A stretch of DNA of 64,000 bases, taken from contig NZ_JUHH01000001.1 in the NCBI RefSeq assembly GCF_000799735.1, positions 744,001 to 808,000 on the forward strand, read 5' to 3'. This document shows positions 34,317 through 43,718 of this stretch, in pieces. The DNA comes from Methylotenera sp. G11. GTDB taxonomy: Bacteria; Pseudomonadota; Gammaproteobacteria; Burkholderiales; Methylophilaceae. The translations under genes and the position numbers were made by a program. The number at the start of each line of letters is the position of its first letter. The stretch's first letter is position 1. The notes under the pieces are model-generated. The model did not search any database. It was not told where the DNA came from and worked only from the letters and a program-made list of their open reading frames with translations.

Positions 34317-35483
34317 TTAATCACTGCCGAACAGATCACGCGTGAATACCTTTTCGCTCACGTCGGCAAGGTCTTCTGACAGGCGATTGGTCACAATGAT
34401 GTCAGCCTTGGCTTTGAACTCATGCAGGTCATTCACCACCTTTGAGTGGAAAAACTCTTTCTCCTCAAGCGCAGGTTCGTAGATGATCACTTCTATGCCT
34501 TTTGCCTTGATGCGTTTCATGATGCCCTGGATGCTGGAGGCGCGGAAATTATCAGACCCCGCCTTCATGATAAGCCGGTAGATACCAACAACCTGCGGCT
34601 TGCGCTTGATGATGGCTTCGGCAATAAAATCCTTGCGCGTGGTATTGGAGCTCACAATCGCGCGGATCAGGTTCTGCGGCACATTACTGTAATTAGCCAG
34701 CAGCTGCTTGGTATCTTTAGGCAGGCAGTAGCCGCCATAGCCAAAAGACGGGTTATTGTAATGGCTGCCGATGCGGGGATCGAGGCAGACACCGTTAATG
34801 ATCTGCTTGGTATCAAGCCCGTGCGAAAGTGCGTAGCTATCGAGCTCATTGAAATACGATACCCGCATGGCAAGATAGGTATTAGCGAAGAGTTTAATGG
34901 CTTCGGCTTCTGTCGGATCAGTGAAAAGCACCTCAACATCCTGCTTGATTGCGCCTTCCCTGAGCAGTTCGGCAAAGATTTCCGCACGCCTGGAGCGTTC
35001 GCCAATCACGATACGCGAAGGGTGCAGATTATCATAAAGCGCCCTTCCCTCACGCAGGAACTCTGGCGAGAAGATCAGCTTGTCACAGCCAAGGGCCTGT
35101 TTGGTCGCCAGCGTATAACCAACCGGAACCGTGGACTTTATCACCATGACGGCATCAGGATTGATCGCCATCACATCGCGAATGACCGCCTCAATGCTGC
35201 GGGTATTGAAATAATTGGTTTCAGGGTCGTAATCAGTCGGCGTGGCGATAATCACGTAATCTGCCCCTGCGTAAGCATCCTGCTTATCCAGGGTGGCACG
35301 GAAATTAAGCGGCTTGTTTTTAAGGTAGTCTTCAAGCTCGGGATCAACAATAGGCGACTGCTTGCGATTGATCATGGCCACTTTTTCAGGAATGATGTCG
35401 AGCGCCACCACTTCATGGTTCTGTGACAACAATACACCATTAGACATGCCGACATACCCGGTTCCTGCTATCGCTATTTTCAT
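34317..35483 (-). CDS. ugd: UDP-glucose 6-dehydrogenase, copy 2
   Basis: 388 aa from ATG 35,483, which has GGA just upstream; an in-frame TTG at 35,501 would add six residues. Motifs are [21 protein letters not shown] and the catalytic Cys in [14 protein letters not shown]. It is the same length as copy 1 (18,701) and clearly similar throughout, so it is a duplicate or a second acquisition. Its neighbour UDP-glucuronate decarboxylase (39,699) would use its product to make UDP-xylose, so this copy probably serves the second glycan. Confidence 0.95.
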   Translation of the reverse strand: MKIAIAGTGYVGMSNGVLLSQNHEVVALDIIPEKVAMINRKQSPIVDPELEDYLKNKPLNFRATLDKQDAYAGADYVIIATPTDYDPETNYFNTRSIEAVIRDVMAINPDAVMVIKSTVPVGYTLATKQALGCDKLIFSPEFLREGRALYDNLHPSRIVIGERSRRAEIFAELLREGAIKQDVEVLFTDPTEAEAIKLFANTYLAMRVSYFNELDSYALSHGLDTKQIINGVCLDPRIGSHYNNPSFGYGGYCLPKDTKQLLANYSNVPQNLIRAIVSSNTTRKDFIAEAIIKRKPQVVGIYRLIMKAGSDNFRASSIQGIMKRIKAKGIEVIIYEPALEEKEFFHSKVVNDLHEFKAKADIIVTNRLSEDLADVSEKVFTRDLFGSD

Positions 35484-35563
35484 ACTTCCAATTTCCCCCA
35501 ACTAAAAATAAGAACTGTATACCACTCGAATATCTGCTGTTGACGGCTACAGATGCCGAATAT

Positions 35564-37633
35564 CTATTCTGCCACCCAATCAAGCTCCAGGGGGCGTATG
35601 CCAATATCATGCCCCCAGAATACGAACTCCTGGACTACGGATATTTGTAACTTGCGCCCTCGCCCGGCCAGCTCTGCATGAACCGGTATCTTTACATTGA
35701 CGCTGCCATTGGCGGGTATGTCATAAGGCAGGCTTTTACGCGTATCCCAGCCTGATAATGGCTTGCCATCGGCGCCAATCACCCGCCATGACAAACGTAC
35801 CGGCTTATTCACTGCAGAAGCCGCACATATGCTGTGTTGACCGCTATTTTTAATCGTGACATGCACATAAGGTTTACCTGCCGATGCACCTCGCCTCGCA
35901 TATTCCAAAGACAGCCGGCTGAGTTCATCCGCACTGTATGCACGGCTGGCAACCGTATAAGGCCGATCCGCAAGCCAATCCGCATCGCAGCCGGTAAAGC
36001 CGACCGGCACAATACGATGCATTAAATCCTGATACGCCTTTTTATTATCAAGCTGCCCGGTAAAACCCAGGTACTGCCGGATGCGCAGCGGCAACTCAGC
36101 ACAGTCATTACCGAACTCTACAGAATAACCGGGCGGATATAAACCACTATATCCATTCAGCGTTGGCAAGCCATGATTCAAAGCCACCCACATCGCATCG
36201 ATTTCATCCGCATAGAAAATATCGCCGGCCTGTGCGTAAAACAATATGGCGCCTGGCGGCAAGCCAGTCGGCATGGCTTGTTCGCGGGCTTCCAGCCGGT
36301 GACGCCACTCCGCTTTGGAAGACACGACTGGCGCAGTGGCTGCAAACTCAAACACCAGCAGCGGCACCATAACAAACAATGCCATGCGCCGCCAGACCGG
36401 CTTTGTTATTAACCGTGCTTTTAGCCTGTCTATTGCAACCGCTCCCAGGAAAGCCACCGGAAACAGGAACACCAGAATGATGCGCGTCATGGCACGAATG
36501 GCTGAGGCTAACGGCAGCTTACTGAAAACATACCATAAACTCACGCCGCCGATAGAGAGCGTCAGCACCAGCAGCAAAGCCAGCGAGCCGCTCAGCAGCG
36601 GAAACGCCAAACCAGTGTTTTGCCTGCGGCCCAGCAGGTAGCCGCCGATCGCCAGCAGCATAGGCACTGCGCCCACAAACATCTGGTGCTCATGGCGCAT
36701 GGGGAGGCTGGCAAAGATTCCGGATTGCGATGCCCATAGTGTAGAGTAGTCATCCAGGAAATAGCTTTGCAGCCTGGGCATCATGCTCGATATTTCATGC
36801 CAGTGCCGCCTGGCGTCATATAGCAGGCTGACCCGCAGATATGGGTAAAACAGCACTGCCGTAAAAAACAGCAGCGCTGCAAAAATTACGGCCAGCCTGA
36901 TTCGCTCGGCATCAGGCAGTCTACTGAACCGATCCGCAAACATAGTGCTGATCGCTTTAATACCGCCGCTGCTGTCTTTTAATGACCTGAATACATAGAC
37001 ACAAGCCATGGCAGCCAGCATGAGCAATAGAAAAAAACCGATATATATCGTGCAATAAAACTGCCACACCAGCCATGCGGCGGCAGCTGCAAAATATCGC
37101 CAGTCTTTTCTTTCCAGGAAATGAATGAACGCTGAAATCGCCAACGGAACACCGAACCTGTAATGCAGCTGGGCATGGCCGGAGTGCGCGGTGACCGGCA
37201 ATGCAAACGCAAAAATCAAAGCGCCGGCAGCAGCGGCAAATGCACTTATGTCCAGCTTGCGAAGCGCATAGTAAGCAGCCAGGTAGTTAGCAAAATAGCC
37301 GAACAGATACCATATCTGGAACGCTGTATCTGCCTGGCCAGTGATCGCCCGCGGAAGCAGGTAGGCCGGTGAGGAGCCGAAGTGGTTGTCACTGAAACCC
37401 AGGACATAGGGAAAAGGATAAAAGAAACTTAAATGCACCAGTGAAGGCGATTTTCCCTGAATATACCGGTAAATATTTTCCAGGAAATAATTGTTCAGCC
37501 GGCCATCGCCTATATCGCCCGGCATCAGCAGCATATGGTCGAGCTCGGCGTAAGGCACGGCAAGGAACGCAAGCGCAAAAAAACCCCAGAAAAAGGCTGA
37601 TTTCCTGATTAATTGCACATGATTAGCCGGCAT
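35564..37633 (-). CDS. Polytopic membrane protein, GT-C glycosyltransferase-like
   Basis: 689 aa with about twelve TM helices in the first 430 residues and a soluble, probably periplasmic, C-terminal part of about 240 residues. An acidic pair lies after the first TM (MPGDIGDGRLNNYFLENIY, about 37-55), where GT-C enzymes carry their catalytic Asp. FYPFPYVLGFSDNHFGSSP is another polar periplasmic loop. GT-C proteins use polyprenyl-phosphate sugars, and the GT2/GtrA pair in the same operon could supply them. I cannot assign a specific family, and YfhO-like transferases are an alternative. Confidence 0.65.
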   Translation of the reverse strand: MPANHVQLIRKSAFFWGFFALAFLAVPYAELDHMLLMPGDIGDGRLNNYFLENIYRYIQGKSPSLVHLSFFYPFPYVLGFSDNHFGSSPAYLLPRAITGQADTAFQIWYLFGYFANYLAAYYALRKLDISAFAAAAGALIFAFALPVTAHSGHAQLHYRFGVPLAISAFIHFLERKDWRYFAAAAAWLVWQFYCTIYIGFFLLLMLAAMACVYVFRSLKDSSGGIKAISTMFADRFSRLPDAERIRLAVIFAALLFFTAVLFYPYLRVSLLYDARRHWHEISSMMPRLQSYFLDDYSTLWASQSGIFASLPMRHEHQMFVGAVPMLLAIGGYLLGRRQNTGLAFPLLSGSLALLLVLTLSIGGVSLWYVFSKLPLASAIRAMTRIILVFLFPVAFLGAVAIDRLKARLITKPVWRRMALFVMVPLLVFEFAATAPVVSSKAEWRHRLEAREQAMPTGLPPGAILFYAQAGDIFYADEIDAMWVALNHGLPTLNGYSGLYPPGYSVEFGNDCAELPLRIRQYLGFTGQLDNKKAYQDLMHRIVPVGFTGCDADWLADRPYTVASRAYSADELSRLSLEYARRGASAGKPYVHVTIKNSGQHSICAASAVNKPVRLSWRVIGADGKPLSGWDTRKSLPYDIPANGSVNVKIPVHAELAGRGRKLQISVVQEFVFWGHDIGIRPLELDWVAE

Positions 37634-37691
37634 GCTTCCAATGCTTTTTCAATAGGTCATATTGTGGATTCATATCGTGAATTTCGCTCAT

Positions 37692-37717
37692 CCGGGGTTC
37701 ATGCTGATGAAGCCCGG
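37692..37717. other. Hairpin between membrane-protein genes
   Basis: CCGGGGTTCAT-GCTG-ATGAAGCCCGG has an 11-bp stem with a single mismatch and a 4-nt loop. There is no T-run on either strand, so it is more likely an mRNA-stabilising or processing element than a terminator. Confidence 0.55.
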
Positions 37718-37760
37718 GCAACCCCTGTAAAACCTGGACTCCACCTTGCTGCCTGCCGGC

Positions 37761-38357
37761 CTATCGGCATGCGTAATCAGTTTCCGGTACGCTGTTCTTA
37801 AATGGATTGGTCAGGTCATCCGTATATTGCCCCATCAGTAAGCGCTGCTTTGGCAGCAGGTTCTGGCGGAATGCCCGGCTGAACGATGCGATCTTTTTAC
37901 CTTTTTCAGTCAGCGTTACGCACCCATGTTCGATCCGGATCGTACCCGAGGCCAACTGTTCAGTCAGCCTCACATCCACCAGACGGTGCTCTTTGACATA
38001 CTCTTTGGTAAAAACCTGCTCAAAGCTGTCAAGCCTGATCCCGCCGCCCCGCTGCTGCAGTTTCTCCAGTATATAAAACGACAGCGAACGGTCAATGACC
38101 GTAGGTACCGAAATAGCAAACGCGTAACCTGCAAGCAACCAGATAATCACCAGCTGCGTTTTCTCAAAATGGTTGAATCGCTGAAAACCGCTGGCGGTGA
38201 ACAGGATGACGCCGGCAAGCAACGCTGCCAGCAAGGCGTCAGCGATTGCCGCATAGAAAACGACATCGACACTGAAATAGCGGATGTGTACGTAGTAAAT
38301 GAGCAGCAGCAAGGTGATAAACACAAGCGTTGCCATAGCGGCATGTATCAGTTTCAT
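37761..38357 (-). CDS. Unknown 3-TM protein with C-terminal winged-helix-like part
   Basis: 198 aa from ATG 38,357, chosen because it overlaps the gtrA stop as ATGA; a longer frame to 38,462 lies inside gtrA. Three TM helices lie at about residues 5-25, 30-52 and 65-85. A cytoplasmic domain with SGTIRIEHGCVTLTEKGKKI has the strand-turn-strand (wing) look of a small winged helix, followed by SRAFRQNLLPKQRLL. I do not know a functional name. It is coupled to gtrA and a GT2 transferase, so a role in polyprenyl-phosphate sugar handling is likely. Confidence 0.7.
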   Translation of the reverse strand: MKLIHAAMATLVFITLLLLIYYVHIRYFSVDVVFYAAIADALLAALLAGVILFTASGFQRFNHFEKTQLVIIWLLAGYAFAISVPTVIDRSLSFYILEKLQQRGGGIRLDSFEQVFTKEYVKEHRLVDVRLTEQLASGTIRIEHGCVTLTEKGKKIASFSRAFRQNLLPKQRLLMGQYTDDLTNPFKNSVPETDYACR

Positions 38358-38740
38358 ACGTTGAATACCAGTTTTTTGTTGCCGAAATAGCTCAGCGACA
38401 CCTGAAAGGCCGTGGCAATCAGGAACCCTGCCCGGTAGTCGAATCCCAGCCAGTCTGTCCACACCAGCAGCACAGACCCATGCACGAGGGCGATTGCCGC
38501 ATACAGGCTGCTGAATTTCAATGCCTGGGGCAACATGGCTTCATCGGTGCGGTTAAAGACAAAATAACGGCTGCCGAGAAAAGACGCTGCAATGCCAACC
38601 ATTGCCGCAGCCAGGTTGGCCGCGCCGGCAGACTGCATGCCAAGCGCATGCAGGTTATACGAAAGTGCGCCATAATGCACCGCAGTTGCGACAAGGCCGT
38701 TGATGGCATAACGCATCAATTCTTTAGCGTGACTGTTCAT
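38354..38740 (-). CDS. GtrA-like membrane protein
   Basis: 128 aa with four TM helices. The start AKELMRYAINGLVATAVHYG and the segment SFLGSRYFVFNR are typical of the GtrA family. GtrA is thought to flip an undecaprenyl-phosphate-linked sugar across the membrane. The GT2 gene just upstream overlaps it by 4 bp and would make that lipid-linked sugar. The 3-TM gene downstream is also overlapped, giving a tight three-gene unit. Confidence 0.88.
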   Translation of the reverse strand: MNSHAKELMRYAINGLVATAVHYGALSYNLHALGMQSAGAANLAAAMVGIAASFLGSRYFVFNRTDEAMLPQALKFSSLYAAIALVHGSVLLVWTDWLGFDYRAGFLIATAFQVSLSYFGNKKLVFNV

Positions 38741-39702
38741 GCCTGATGCACACCATTATCTGTTTCGGTAACGCTCGCAATAAAATCCTGATAGGCCAGC
38801 GCCGTCGTGACGGTGCCGCTGCGGATCACACCGGTCAGCATCAATGTCATCAGCGCCAGCGCGCCGGTTTGCAGCAGCATTAAAACCAGTATGCCAAGGG
38901 CTACTGAGAACCAGCCCGGTGTTGAGAACCCAAGCAGTTTGAGTATGATCGCAGCAACAGCGCCAATCACGGAAAACGCGGCAATCACGGCACAGGCGAT
39001 GCCCACGCGCACAAGCACATCCTCCGCAAACACCATCAAGCCTTTGAATCCATGCAGCACCAGGCCGACAAAGTTCATTTTCGATTGCCCGGCATAACGC
39101 TCCCCGCGATCCAGCGGGCAAACTGCGGTACGCAGTTTTGAGGCCAGCACGGCGCCTGCAATATGAATCGACAGTTCCTGCATCGCCACCAGCCGCTTCA
39201 CGGAACTGGCTTTAAGCGCCATAAAGTTACCGAAGCTGATGGCGCGGCCGGTCATCATGCTGAAAAACACCTTATACACCGCATAAAAAGCTTTGAAACG
39301 GAAAGTTTCCACGCGGCTTTTGCGTTGCGCCACCACCAGGTCAATGTCATCGGCTTCAAGCTGCTCAAGCAAACTGGTGATGGTGGCAGGTACGTCTTCA
39401 CCATCCGAATCCATGACCACCACACGCTGCCCGGGCTGTATATACTCCGAAACATAACCGAGACCGATCGCAATTGCGCGCTGGTGGCCTACATTACGCC
39501 GCAGTTTCAGCACCACGCCATCAACACCCGACTGCTCGAGGCTGGCGATATCCAAAGGCTGCTTCACCGAACCATCATCCACCGCCACGACGAAAACATC
39601 GCCCTTGAACTGAACCGACAGCTCCCTGAACAAGCGGCTGCTGGCTTCAACATCTTCATAAACAGGCGTCACGACTATCAGGTTATGCCGGGTCAGTTTC
39701 AT
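38737..39702 (-). CDS. GT2 polyprenyl-phosphate sugar transferase (DPMS/GtrB-like)
   Basis: 321 aa from ATG 39,702, which overlaps the upstream stop as ATGA; an in-frame ATG at 39,714 has poorer spacing. The GT-A core has [34 protein letters not shown] and [11 protein letters not shown] (DxD). Two TM helices lie near the C-terminus, as in GtrB/DPM1-type enzymes that transfer a sugar to undecaprenyl phosphate. The product would be handed to the GtrA-like protein encoded next. Confidence 0.88.
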   Translation of the reverse strand: MKLTRHNLIVVTPVYEDVEASSRLFRELSVQFKGDVFVVAVDDGSVKQPLDIASLEQSGVDGVVLKLRRNVGHQRAIAIGLGYVSEYIQPGQRVVVMDSDGEDVPATITSLLEQLEADDIDLVVAQRKSRVETFRFKAFYAVYKVFFSMMTGRAISFGNFMALKASSVKRLVAMQELSIHIAGAVLASKLRTAVCPLDRGERYAGQSKMNFVGLVLHGFKGLMVFAEDVLVRVGIACAVIAAFSVIGAVAAIILKLLGFSTPGWFSVALGILVLMLLQTGALALMTLMLTGVIRSGTVTTALAYQDFIASVTETDNGVHQA

Positions 39703-40652
39703 CGTGTCAGGCATTCCCTGAAATAAGCGATTGTTTTCTGCAAGCCTTCCTCAAGCGCGACTTGCGGCTCCCAGGCCAGGGTATTCCTGGCAACGGTAAT
39801 ATCAGGCTGACGCTGTTTCGGGTCATCCTGCGGCAATGGTTTCAATATCAGGCTGGACTGTCCGCCGACCATTTTCAGTATGGTTTCTGCAAGCTGCCTG
39901 ATCGTGAATTCCTTGGGGTTGCCTATGTTGATCGGCCCGGTCACTTCATGGTCGCTCGCCATCATGCGCAAAAAGCCTTCAATCAGGTCATCTACATAAC
40001 AGAAACTGCGGGTCTGCGATCCATCGCCGTAAATCGTAATATCTTCACCGCGCAAAGCCTGCACGATAAAGTTGCTGACCACGCGGCCATCATTCGGATG
40101 CATGCGCGGGCCATAGGTATTAAAAATCCGCACCACTTTGATATCCAGGTCATGCTGCCGGTAGTAATCAAAGAACAGCGTTTCGGCGCAGCGCTTGCCT
40201 TCATCATAGCAGGAGCGGATCCCTATCGGGTTCACATGCCCCCAGTAATCCTCTTTCTGCGGATGCACTTCAGGATCGCCATAAACTTCGCTGGTCGATG
40301 CCTGGAGGATTTTAGCCTTGGTTCTCTTAGCGAGCCCAAGCATATTGATGGCCCCGAGTACGCTGGTTTTAGTCGTCTGCACCGGATCCCACTGGTAATG
40401 CACCGGCGATGCCGGACATGCCAGGTTATAAATCTCGTCTATCTCGATATAAAGCGGAAATGTCACATCATGGCGCATCAACTCGAAATGCGGATTCCCG
40501 AGCAGGTGTACTATGTTGTCTTTGGTGCCGCTATAAAAGTTGTCGACACAGAGCACATCGTTACCCTCTTTCAGCAGGCGCTCACACAGATGCGAGCCCA
40601 GAAACCCAGCCCCCCCGGTGACCATCACTCTTTTTCGGTTAGAAACACGCAT
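39699..40652 (-). CDS. UDP-glucuronate decarboxylase (UDP-xylose synthase)
   Basis: 317 aa SDR enzyme. NAD loop [17 protein letters not shown], catalytic [14 protein letters not shown] and Tyr-Lys in [14 protein letters not shown] are those of the UXS/RfbB-like decarboxylases. YWGHVNPIG preceding the Tyr is diagnostic for UXS rather than dTDP-glucose dehydratase. It converts UDP-glucuronate (from ugd) to UDP-xylose. AGGGG 6 bases before the ATG is a good ribosome site. Confidence 0.93.
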   Translation of the reverse strand: MRVSNRKRVMVTGGAGFLGSHLCERLLKEGNDVLCVDNFYSGTKDNIVHLLGNPHFELMRHDVTFPLYIEIDEIYNLACPASPVHYQWDPVQTTKTSVLGAINMLGLAKRTKAKILQASTSEVYGDPEVHPQKEDYWGHVNPIGIRSCYDEGKRCAETLFFDYYRQHDLDIKVVRIFNTYGPRMHPNDGRVVSNFIVQALRGEDITIYGDGSQTRSFCYVDDLIEGFLRMMASDHEVTGPINIGNPKEFTIRQLAETILKMVGGQSSLILKPLPQDDPKQRQPDITVARNTLAWEPQVALEEGLQKTIAYFRECLTR

Positions 40653-40745
40653 TCAATACCCCTATAAAATTAACCTGGTTTTCCCACGCATCATGCAAGA
40701 CCGTTATTGGCTTTGAAGCCCATTGTTCCTACCATACCAGTATAG

Positions 40746-41594
40746 CTAAAGCAGCTCGCTTACCAGAAGCGTAGCGACTGTAAGGTCGGCACTGGTACCC
40801 GGATTAATGCCGCGCTGTTTGAGCGACGCATCCCAGTCCAGCAGTTTTTTCTGCACCAGCTTAGGGTTTTCAGCGGCAAGATGCAACTGCTCAAACACCG
40901 AAGCTTCCTGCATCAGGCTTTCCGCAAAGGCGGCACCGTATTTACGCACGACATGCGTATCGGGGTAATGCGCCAGAAAAGACAGATACAAAGCCGTGGC
41001 CGACCATGCCGGATTGCCCCACTTGATCAGCGCATCGGTATAACGTGTTATGCCGAACGCCATGATATCCTGAAAACTGTTGGCATATTGCCATGAAATA
41101 CGGTCCCGATCCTGGGCAGAGCGCATCATTTCCAGCAGGCTGACATGCGGTTTTTCATGCACATCATGCTGGTCAGCCGTACCTAGCCCCGCCGGGCTGG
41201 CCAGCACAATCGCTTTTGACACGTATTCCGCATCGCTGACCGTCAGCGCAGACAATGCCTGGTTCAGGCACTGTGCCAGCGATTGGCTGGCGGATACATG
41301 CATGGCTGCCTCGATGATCGGCGCACACAGCAGCAGCACGCCCAGGTTGGTGTTCTGGCCTACCGCCTTTTTTGTGGCTTCTGCCGCAAGAAATATACGC
41401 TCACCAGGGGTCAAACCGGCACGCGTGATAATTTCAGCCGTCACATCGGCACTCAGGATAAAATCCTGTACCGTCATGCCGTGTCCATCGGCAAACGCAT
41501 GGACATTACCGGGTTTAAGCGCCTGCAGCTCCCCCATGCAGGCGGCTTTGTAAGCGGCAGCTAATTGTAATGGGGTGAATTTTCCTGATTCCAC
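40746..41594 (-). CDS. CitG-like protein of the H4MPT cluster
   Basis: 282 aa, GTG start with GGAAG upstream. The CitG/MdcB triphosphoribosyl-dephospho-CoA synthase fold is shown by LKPGNVHAFADGHG, TPGERIFLAAEATKKAVGQN and TNLGVLLLCAPI. In methylotrophs a protein of this family is encoded with the H4MPT-linked C1 genes (one of the so-called orf genes) and is needed for cofactor biosynthesis or function. Citrate-lyase or malonate-decarboxylase genes, the usual partners of true CitG, are absent here. It is the last gene of the H4MPT block. Confidence 0.85.
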   Translation of the reverse strand: MESGKFTPLQLAAAYKAACMGELQALKPGNVHAFADGHGMTVQDFILSADVTAEIITRAGLTPGERIFLAAEATKKAVGQNTNLGVLLLCAPIIEAAMHVSASQSLAQCLNQALSALTVSDAEYVSKAIVLASPAGLGTADQHDVHEKPHVSLLEMMRSAQDRDRISWQYANSFQDIMAFGITRYTDALIKWGNPAWSATALYLSFLAHYPDTHVVRKYGAAFAESLMQEASVFEQLHLAAENPKLVQKKLLDWDASLKQRGINPGTSADLTVATLLVSELL

Positions 41595-41619
41595 GAGTCT
41601 TCCTTATTGCCACACGCAT

Positions 41620-42507
41620 CTACTTGCCGTAAATGCCGGATTGATGTAAAAAATCATCGGCAAGCACTTCGGCAATATTGAAATCCGTCACACCCTGCAA
41701 GCCACGCCAGGCTGGGATACTGTTCACTTCAAGTACTTGATAGCTGCCATCTGCGGCCTGGATGACATCCACGCCGCAGTAATCGATATCCAGCGCCTGT
41801 GCCGCTTTTAAAGCCAGCTCCTGCATCTGGTGATCAGGCTGTATCGACTCGCAGCGCCCGCCGGAGGCCACATTGTTCACCCAGCTTTCACCCAGGCGCT
41901 TCATCGCGGCAATCGCCTTGCCGCCCACTACAAATACGCGATAGTCGTGCGGCTTATCTGTCGTTTCTATGAATTGCTGCAGATAATAAACGCCATCCAC
42001 ATATTGCTGCATAGGAACCGGCAGCGGTTCATCAGCCAGCAGTTTACGCACCCCCTGCCCCTGCGAGCCGAACAAGGGTTTGAGCACCAGCGGCTGCTGT
42101 CCCGTCATCTGCCGGACAGCAGCTATCTGCGCCCTGGATTCACACACCCAGGTAGCAGGGGTTGCCACGCCATGCATACGCAGCAGGAAACTGGTCATCG
42201 CCTTATCCACAGTACGCTCGATGGCCTGTGGATGGTTATACACGCGCACGCCCAGCCTGCTCAGCATATGCAGCACATTCAGGCGCGTAATCACCTGCTG
42301 CATGGTACCGCCCGCAACGCCGCGCACAAAAGCGGCCTTGGGCAGCGTATCCAGGCCGGGGATAGTAATTTGCGGTACAGGCTGCGACAGGTCAATGATG
42401 CAGTCTTGCAATGAAACAAACACGGTTTCAATGCCACGCCCGGCAAACGCCTGCTTCAGCTGCGCACCTTGCCAGCCGGGCTCATCGGTAAAAATCGGGA
42501 TTTTCAA
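41620..42507 (-). CDS. RimK-like ATP-grasp ligase (MptN-type, H4MPT cluster)
   Basis: 295 aa with a TTG start (MKIPIFTDEPG). ATP-grasp features are QPLVLKPLFGSQGQGV, DYRVFVVGGKAIAAM and ending VLEVNSIPAWRGLQG with the metal-binding Glu/Asn. In archaea MptN adds glutamate to H4MPT, and bacterial H4MPT clusters carry a related gene, so a role in tailoring dephospho-H4MPT is likely. It is separated from mch by 136 bp filled with a palindromic repeat. Confidence 0.85.
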   Translation of the reverse strand: MKIPIFTDEPGWQGAQLKQAFAGRGIETVFVSLQDCIIDLSQPVPQITIPGLDTLPKAAFVRGVAGGTMQQVITRLNVLHMLSRLGVRVYNHPQAIERTVDKAMTSFLLRMHGVATPATWVCESRAQIAAVRQMTGQQPLVLKPLFGSQGQGVRKLLADEPLPVPMQQYVDGVYYLQQFIETTDKPHDYRVFVVGGKAIAAMKRLGESWVNNVASGGRCESIQPDHQMQELALKAAQALDIDYCGVDVIQAADGSYQVLEVNSIPAWRGLQGVTDFNIAEVLADDFLHQSGIYGK

Positions 42508-42528
42508 TCAATCGATCCTAAAACCAGA

Positions 42529-42627
42529 TAGCCGCAGATGAATGCAGATGCACGGGTAAAAACATTAAGGTTGCCCCTGTGAATTTCAGCAAAATCATCT
42601 GTGTTTATCTGCGTGCATCTGCGGCTA
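42529..42627. repeat. Palindromic interspersed repeat between mch and rimK-like gene
   Basis: The outer arms TAGCCGCAGATG (42,529-42,540) and CATCTGCGGCTA (42,616-42,627) are perfect 12-bp inverted copies. The next bases are also partly complementary (a shared GCAGAT/ATCTGC). The sequence type (GCCGCAGATGAACGCAGAT-like) recurs in unrelated bacterial genomes. It would fold into a long hairpin in the mch-rimK transcript. Confidence 0.8.
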
Positions 42628-42643
42628 AAATTGTGCTTAAAGC

Positions 42644-43624
42644 TCAAGAGAACGACAGGTTAATCAAATCGGCATTCAGGTAGCCGCCTTCAAACGCATT
42701 GCCGGTATCGATGTTGGTAACGGTCACTTTAGCGGGGCTGAACAGCATCGGGTCAATTTTATAGAAATCCATTTCATAAAACTTGAACACTTCGGCAAAA
42801 GTCTTGCCGTAATCTTTTGAAGCACTGCTCGGCAGGTCTGCTGCCAGCCTGGCCGCAGATACATCATCGCCGCGCACTTGCAGATGCACATCCCCACCGA
42901 ACAGGATCGCATCATTGGTACGTCCCATCGCGGTCATGAAATCTTTGGCGACTGGCGGCAGGACGGCCAGCCCGGTGCCGCTGACAATATTTTCCAGCGG
43001 GAAATGCAAGGTATGCGCTTTATGCAACGCGACTTCCAGCACACGGCCGACAATCTGGACCACACCGGCAATACTGGTAGTTGGCGTTAAGATCACGGTC
43101 AGGTTTTCAGCAGCGACCTTGGTGTCGCGCACGATCTTTTCAATCACCTGCACTGGCGGCACTTTATCGGTTTCGAGCACGATACAGGTGCTGGCGGCGC
43201 TATCCGCATAAGCCAGTTCTTTGAACAGATCCTCGCGCTGCGCCAAGGCACGCGCCGGCCCTGAGCCCAGTGAAAAGAATTTTTCATGGCTAAGCGCCCA
43301 GCCGGCATACTGGCTGGCAAGGCAGGCCAGCACAGGCTCAGCCGAAGTTACGGCGATGGCTTCGTTCCAGCCTGCAAAACGATGGTCTGCCTGCAAGGCC
43401 ACGCTACCCAGGCCGCCCATGCATATTTCAGCGATCAGCCTGCCCGCTTCGGCGCTGCCTGCATGCTGAATACCGGCATCCACTATGGTGCAGCCTGTTT
43501 CATGCCTGGAAATGCCAAGCTGCAATGTATCCGCCTGCTGCAATAACCGGTTAACCAAAGGCACGGCAAGCTGGTTCACGCTTGCCTGTTTTATTGATGA
43601 TGGTGATGCCTGTGTGTTCTGCAC
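42644..43624 (-). CDS. mch: Methenyl-H4MPT cyclohydrolase
   Basis: 326 aa, GTG start with AAGGA six bases upstream. It hydrolyses methenyl-H4MPT to formyl-H4MPT in formaldehyde oxidation. The N-terminus (KQASVNQLAVPLVNRLL), AAENLTVILTPTTSIAGVVQ and the glycine-rich GTGLAVLPPVAKDFMTAMGR are characteristic of Mch. The next step (Fhc) is not encoded in this window. Neighbour mtdB makes its substrate. Confidence 0.96.
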   Translation of the reverse strand: MQNTQASPSSIKQASVNQLAVPLVNRLLQQADTLQLGISRHETGCTIVDAGIQHAGSAEAGRLIAEICMGGLGSVALQADHRFAGWNEAIAVTSAEPVLACLASQYAGWALSHEKFFSLGSGPARALAQREDLFKELAYADSAASTCIVLETDKVPPVQVIEKIVRDTKVAAENLTVILTPTTSIAGVVQIVGRVLEVALHKAHTLHFPLENIVSGTGLAVLPPVAKDFMTAMGRTNDAILFGGDVHLQVRGDDVSAARLAADLPSSASKDYGKTFAEVFKFYEMDFYKIDPMLFSPAKVTVTNIDTGNAFEGGYLNADLINLSFS

Positions 43625-43718
43625 GATTTATCCTTTTTTACTGCCAAATGATTGGATTGAGAAATATGATTTAAAAAAAACCGTCTTAGAGATCATTATT
43701 TTAGAAACATTCGTTAAA

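Noticed and set aside
34446-35426. 326-aa plus-strand open frame
   Set aside because: Antisense to the second ugd, whose motifs are complete; no sensible protein features.
39762-40667. 301-aa plus-strand open frame
   Set aside because: Antisense to UDP-xylose synthase; a codon-bias shadow.
41360-41367. Second ops-like sequence (GGCGGTAG on the minus strand)
   Set aside because: Only the first eight bases match, it continues GCC instead of CGTG, and it lies inside the CitG-like gene.
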